Positions 62,067-64,000 of a stretch of 64,000 nucleotides of DNA are shown piece after piece. This DNA comes from an uncultured Collinsella sp. (GTDB taxonomy: Bacteria; Actinomycetota; Coriobacteriia; Coriobacteriales; Coriobacteriaceae). Below the pieces are notes generated by a model, which searched no databases, was not told the origin of the DNA, and saw nothing but the letters and a program-made list of their open reading frames with translations. A program made the translations under genes and the position numbers. The first letter of the stretch is position 1; each line of letters opens with the position of its first letter. Location: NCBI GenBank assembly GCA_900541195.1, contig UQIY01000001.1:1-64000 (forward strand). Direction: 5' to 3'.

Positions 62067-63944
62067 TTGCGCGCTGTGTACCAAGACTGTTTTCATTTGA
62101 TTGAGCCCCTGCTCGCAAAGGTCGAGAAGCCGAGTCGCTATATCGACCATGAGTGGGGCACGCTCTCCAAGGCCGATGCCGATTACCGCTGCTGCATGAT
62201 CTACCCTGACGTGTATGAGGTCGGTCTGCCCAACCAGGGCATCGCCATTCTCTATAACATCCTCAATCAGGCCGAGGGCATTTCCTGCGAGCGCGGCTAT
62301 GTGCCGTGGCCCGATATGGGCGATGCCATGCGCGAGGCGGGGATTCCGCTGCTGTCGCTCGAGGGCGCGGCGCCTGTGGCCTCGTTCGATATCGTCGGCA
62401 TGCATGTGCCGCACGAGATGGCCGTCACCAACTTCCTCGAGGCGCTCGACCTCGCCGGCATTCCGCTGCTCGCGGCCGACCGTACCGAGGACGATCCCAT
62501 CATCGTCGCCGGTGGTCCCTCGGTCTATAACCCCGAGCCGTATGCGGCCTTCTTCGATGCCATCCTCATTGGCGAGGGCGAGGAGTCGTTGCTCGAGATC
62601 TGTCAGCTGCATCGCCGCTTGCGCGACGAGGGCGTCTCGCGCGCTCAGATTGTCGAGCAGCTCGCGACGGTCGCCGGTACCTATGTGCCGTCTCTGTATG
62701 AGGTGCGCTATGACGAGCCCTGCTCGCCGCATGGCTACACCGTGCCGCGCGAAGGCAAGGACGTCCCGCAGGTAGTCTATAAGCGCGTCGTTGAGGACTT
62801 TGGAGCTACTAATCCGCTGTCGCAGTCGTGCGTGCCCTACGCGCAGCTCGTTCACGACCGCCTGTCGATTGAGATTCTGCGCGGTTGTGCCCGCGGCTGC
62901 CGTTTTTGCCAGGCCGGTATGACCTATCGTCCGGTGCGCGAGCGCTCGGCCGACCAGATTGTTTCCTCGGTGATCCAGGGCCTGCAGAAGACTGGCTATG
63001 ACGAGGTGTCGCTCACCTCGCTTTCGACCACCGACCACTCCTGCATCCGCGATGTGCTCGGCAGGCTCAACCGCCGCCTGGAGGATACGGGTATTCGCGT
63101 ATCCATTCCCTCGCAGCGCCTGGATTCGTTTGGCGTGGATATGGCCGAGTCGGTCGCCGGCGAAAAGAAGGGCGGCCTGACGTTTGCCCCCGAGGCCGGC
63201 AGTCAGCGCATGCGCGACATCATCAACAAGAACGTGACCGAGGAGGACTTGGACCGTGCGGCCAAGGCGGCCTTTGAGGCCGGCTGGAATCGCATGAAGC
63301 TCTACTTTATGATGGGCCTTCCCGGCGAGCGCGACGAGGATATCGTGGCCATCGCCAACCTGGCCGACCACGTGCTCGAGCTCGGCCGCTCCGTGGTTCC
63401 CAAGGCGCGCCGCGGCTCCGTCTCGGTGTCCATCTCGGTGTCGGTGTTTATTCCCAAGGCCGCCACGCCCTTCCAATGGTGCCCGCAGCTCGATTACGAC
63501 GACGTCAAGCGCCGTCAGAAGCTCCTCATCACGAGCGTTCGCAACCGTGCGGTCCGCGTGCACTACCACGATGCCGAAACCTCGCTCGTCGAGGCCGCGC
63601 TGTCTCGCGCCGGCCGTGACATGACGCCTGTCATCATCGATGCCTGGCGTGCCGGTTCGCGTTTTGACGCCTGGGTGGAGCATTTTTCGCTTGATAACTG
63701 GAAGTCGGCTGCGGCCAAAAACGGCATCGATCTCAACGAGCTCGTGCACCTGCCCTACGAACTGGACTGGCGCCTGCCCTGGGAGCACGTGAGCCCCGGC
63801 TGCTCGCGCGGCTTCCTCGAGCGCGAATACCGCCGCTCGTTGGAGGGCGTCACGACGCCCGACTGTACCCGCACCTCGTGCACCGGCTGCGGAATCTGCC
63901 CCACGCTTCATGCCAAGAACGTATTGGTGGGTGATCGCGCATGA
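62067..63944 (+). CDS. TIGR03960-family radical SAM protein with B12-binding-like domain
   Basis: 625 aa. TTG 62067 follows TTAGGGG. The N-terminal 230 residues contain a B12-binding-type fold (MIYPDVYEVGLPNQGIAILY, and FDIVGMHVPHEMAVTNFLEA). The radical SAM cluster is RGCARGCRFCQAG, CxxxCxxC, and GGLTFAPEAGSQRMRDIINK is the typical SAM-binding beta strand. A Cys-rich C-terminus (CTRTSCTGCGICPT) may bind a second cluster. It always pairs with a TIGR03936 (DUF2344) protein, whose start overlaps this stop here. The pair is widespread in Clostridia and Actinobacteria; the reaction is not established. Confidence 0.9.
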   Translation: MRAVYQDCFHLIEPLLAKVEKPSRYIDHEWGTLSKADADYRCCMIYPDVYEVGLPNQGIAILYNILNQAEGISCERGYVPWPDMGDAMREAGIPLLSLEGAAPVASFDIVGMHVPHEMAVTNFLEALDLAGIPLLAADRTEDDPIIVAGGPSVYNPEPYAAFFDAILIGEGEESLLEICQLHRRLRDEGVSRAQIVEQLATVAGTYVPSLYEVRYDEPCSPHGYTVPREGKDVPQVVYKRVVEDFGATNPLSQSCVPYAQLVHDRLSIEILRGCARGCRFCQAGMTYRPVRERSADQIVSSVIQGLQKTGYDEVSLTSLSTTDHSCIRDVLGRLNRRLEDTGIRVSIPSQRLDSFGVDMAESVAGEKKGGLTFAPEAGSQRMRDIINKNVTEEDLDRAAKAAFEAGWNRMKLYFMMGLPGERDEDIVAIANLADHVLELGRSVVPKARRGSVSVSISVSVFIPKAATPFQWCPQLDYDDVKRRQKLLITSVRNRAVRVHYHDAETSLVEAALSRAGRDMTPVIIDAWRAGSRFDAWVEHFSLDNWKSAAAKNGIDLNELVHLPYELDWRLPWEHVSPGCSRGFLEREYRRSLEGVTTPDCTRTSCTGCGICPTLHAKNVLVGDRA

Positions 63945-64000
63945 GTGAGCGCCTGACCGACAACCCCACGCTCTTTAGGATTCGCGTTCGCTATGGCAAG
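63941..64000 (+). CDS. TIGR03936-family (DUF2344) radical SAM-associated protein, partial
   Basis: Only the first 20 codons are present (MSERLTDNPTLFRIRVRYGK). The ATG overlaps the radical SAM stop as ATGA. The FRIRVRYGK start matches the family opening, in which the protein accompanies the TIGR03960 enzyme. The rest lies outside the window. Confidence 0.75.
   Translation, partial: MSERLTDNPTLFRIRVRYGK

Noticed and set aside
60921..63911. 996-aa minus-strand frame at the right end
   Set aside because: Antisense to rodA, the DUF697-like gene and the radical SAM gene; Arg/His/Gly/Ala-rich shadow coding only.

Overview
The window looks like chromosome of a Collinsella-like member of the Coriobacteriia (Actinomycetota). 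This is an inference from the mostly high-GC coding style with many GTG and TTG starts, the divergent suf/Rrf2 pair, the rod-shape operon, the style of the polysaccharide locus and the GGGACGGGG palindromes. No 16S gene or other decisive marker is present. Base composition was judged by eye, not computed.

Layout. (1) 1-2961: iron-sulfur cluster assembly genes sufC-sufB-sufD (minus strand, sufD cut by the window edge), divergent from an Rrf2-family regulator. (2) 3101-6739: a secreted cell-wall-anchored protein with a muramidase-like or VgrG-related domain, and an AAA-ATPase-like/DUF1703 protein. (3) 6749-38070: a large cell-surface polysaccharide locus. It opens with high-GC GT2 glycosyltransferases, including a duplicated two-gene unit and a double-domain enzyme. 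It then switches sharply near 15 kb to an AT-rich cassette: GH25 lysozyme, Wzx flippase, GT2 enzymes, a polyprenyl-phosphate-sugar synthase with a DUF2304 partner, a large GT-C-like membrane protein, a second double-domain GT2, and CDP-glycerol genes. Very GC-rich dTDP-rhamnose genes follow (rmlA, rmlB, fused rmlC-rmlD), interrupted by a small ORF plus GNAT pair. A minus-strand CsbB/YfhO-like decoration module and a DUF6020-like membrane protein close the block; one gene in each carries a homopolymer frameshift. (4) 38160-39784: a Wzm/Wzt-type polysaccharide ABC exporter, then tRNA-Arg(UCU). (5) 40020-48607: a minus-strand aromatic amino-acid operon, aroF-tyrA-aroB-aroA-aroC-pheA-aroEK-aroQ, broken by two palindromic repeats and led by a possible attenuator. 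(6) 48827-51717: tRNA-Arg(CCG) and a CtpE-like P-type ATPase. (7) 51923-64000: a zinc-ribbon membrane protein, a cyclophilin, a TPR protein, the rod-shape operon mreB-mreC-mreD-mrdA-rodA, a DUF697-like protein and a radical SAM pair (TIGR03960/TIGR03936), the last cut by the window end.

How it works together. The rml genes supply dTDP-L-rhamnose, tagD supplies CDP-glycerol, and the cytoplasmic GT2 enzymes build a lipid-linked glycan. Wzx and/or Wzm-Wzt export it. Two sets of lipid-linked-sugar synthase plus large membrane protein probably decorate it outside the membrane, and a TagF-like enzyme may add glycerol phosphate. The model is a rhamnose-containing, side-chain-decorated wall glycopolymer comparable in logic to streptococcal and lactococcal rhamnose polysaccharides.

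Most unusual items: the abrupt composition change inside the lysozyme gene, the GNAT pair between rmlA and rmlB, the two homopolymer frameshifts in adjacent decoration genes, the perfect 37-38 bp palindromes and the aroF leader.
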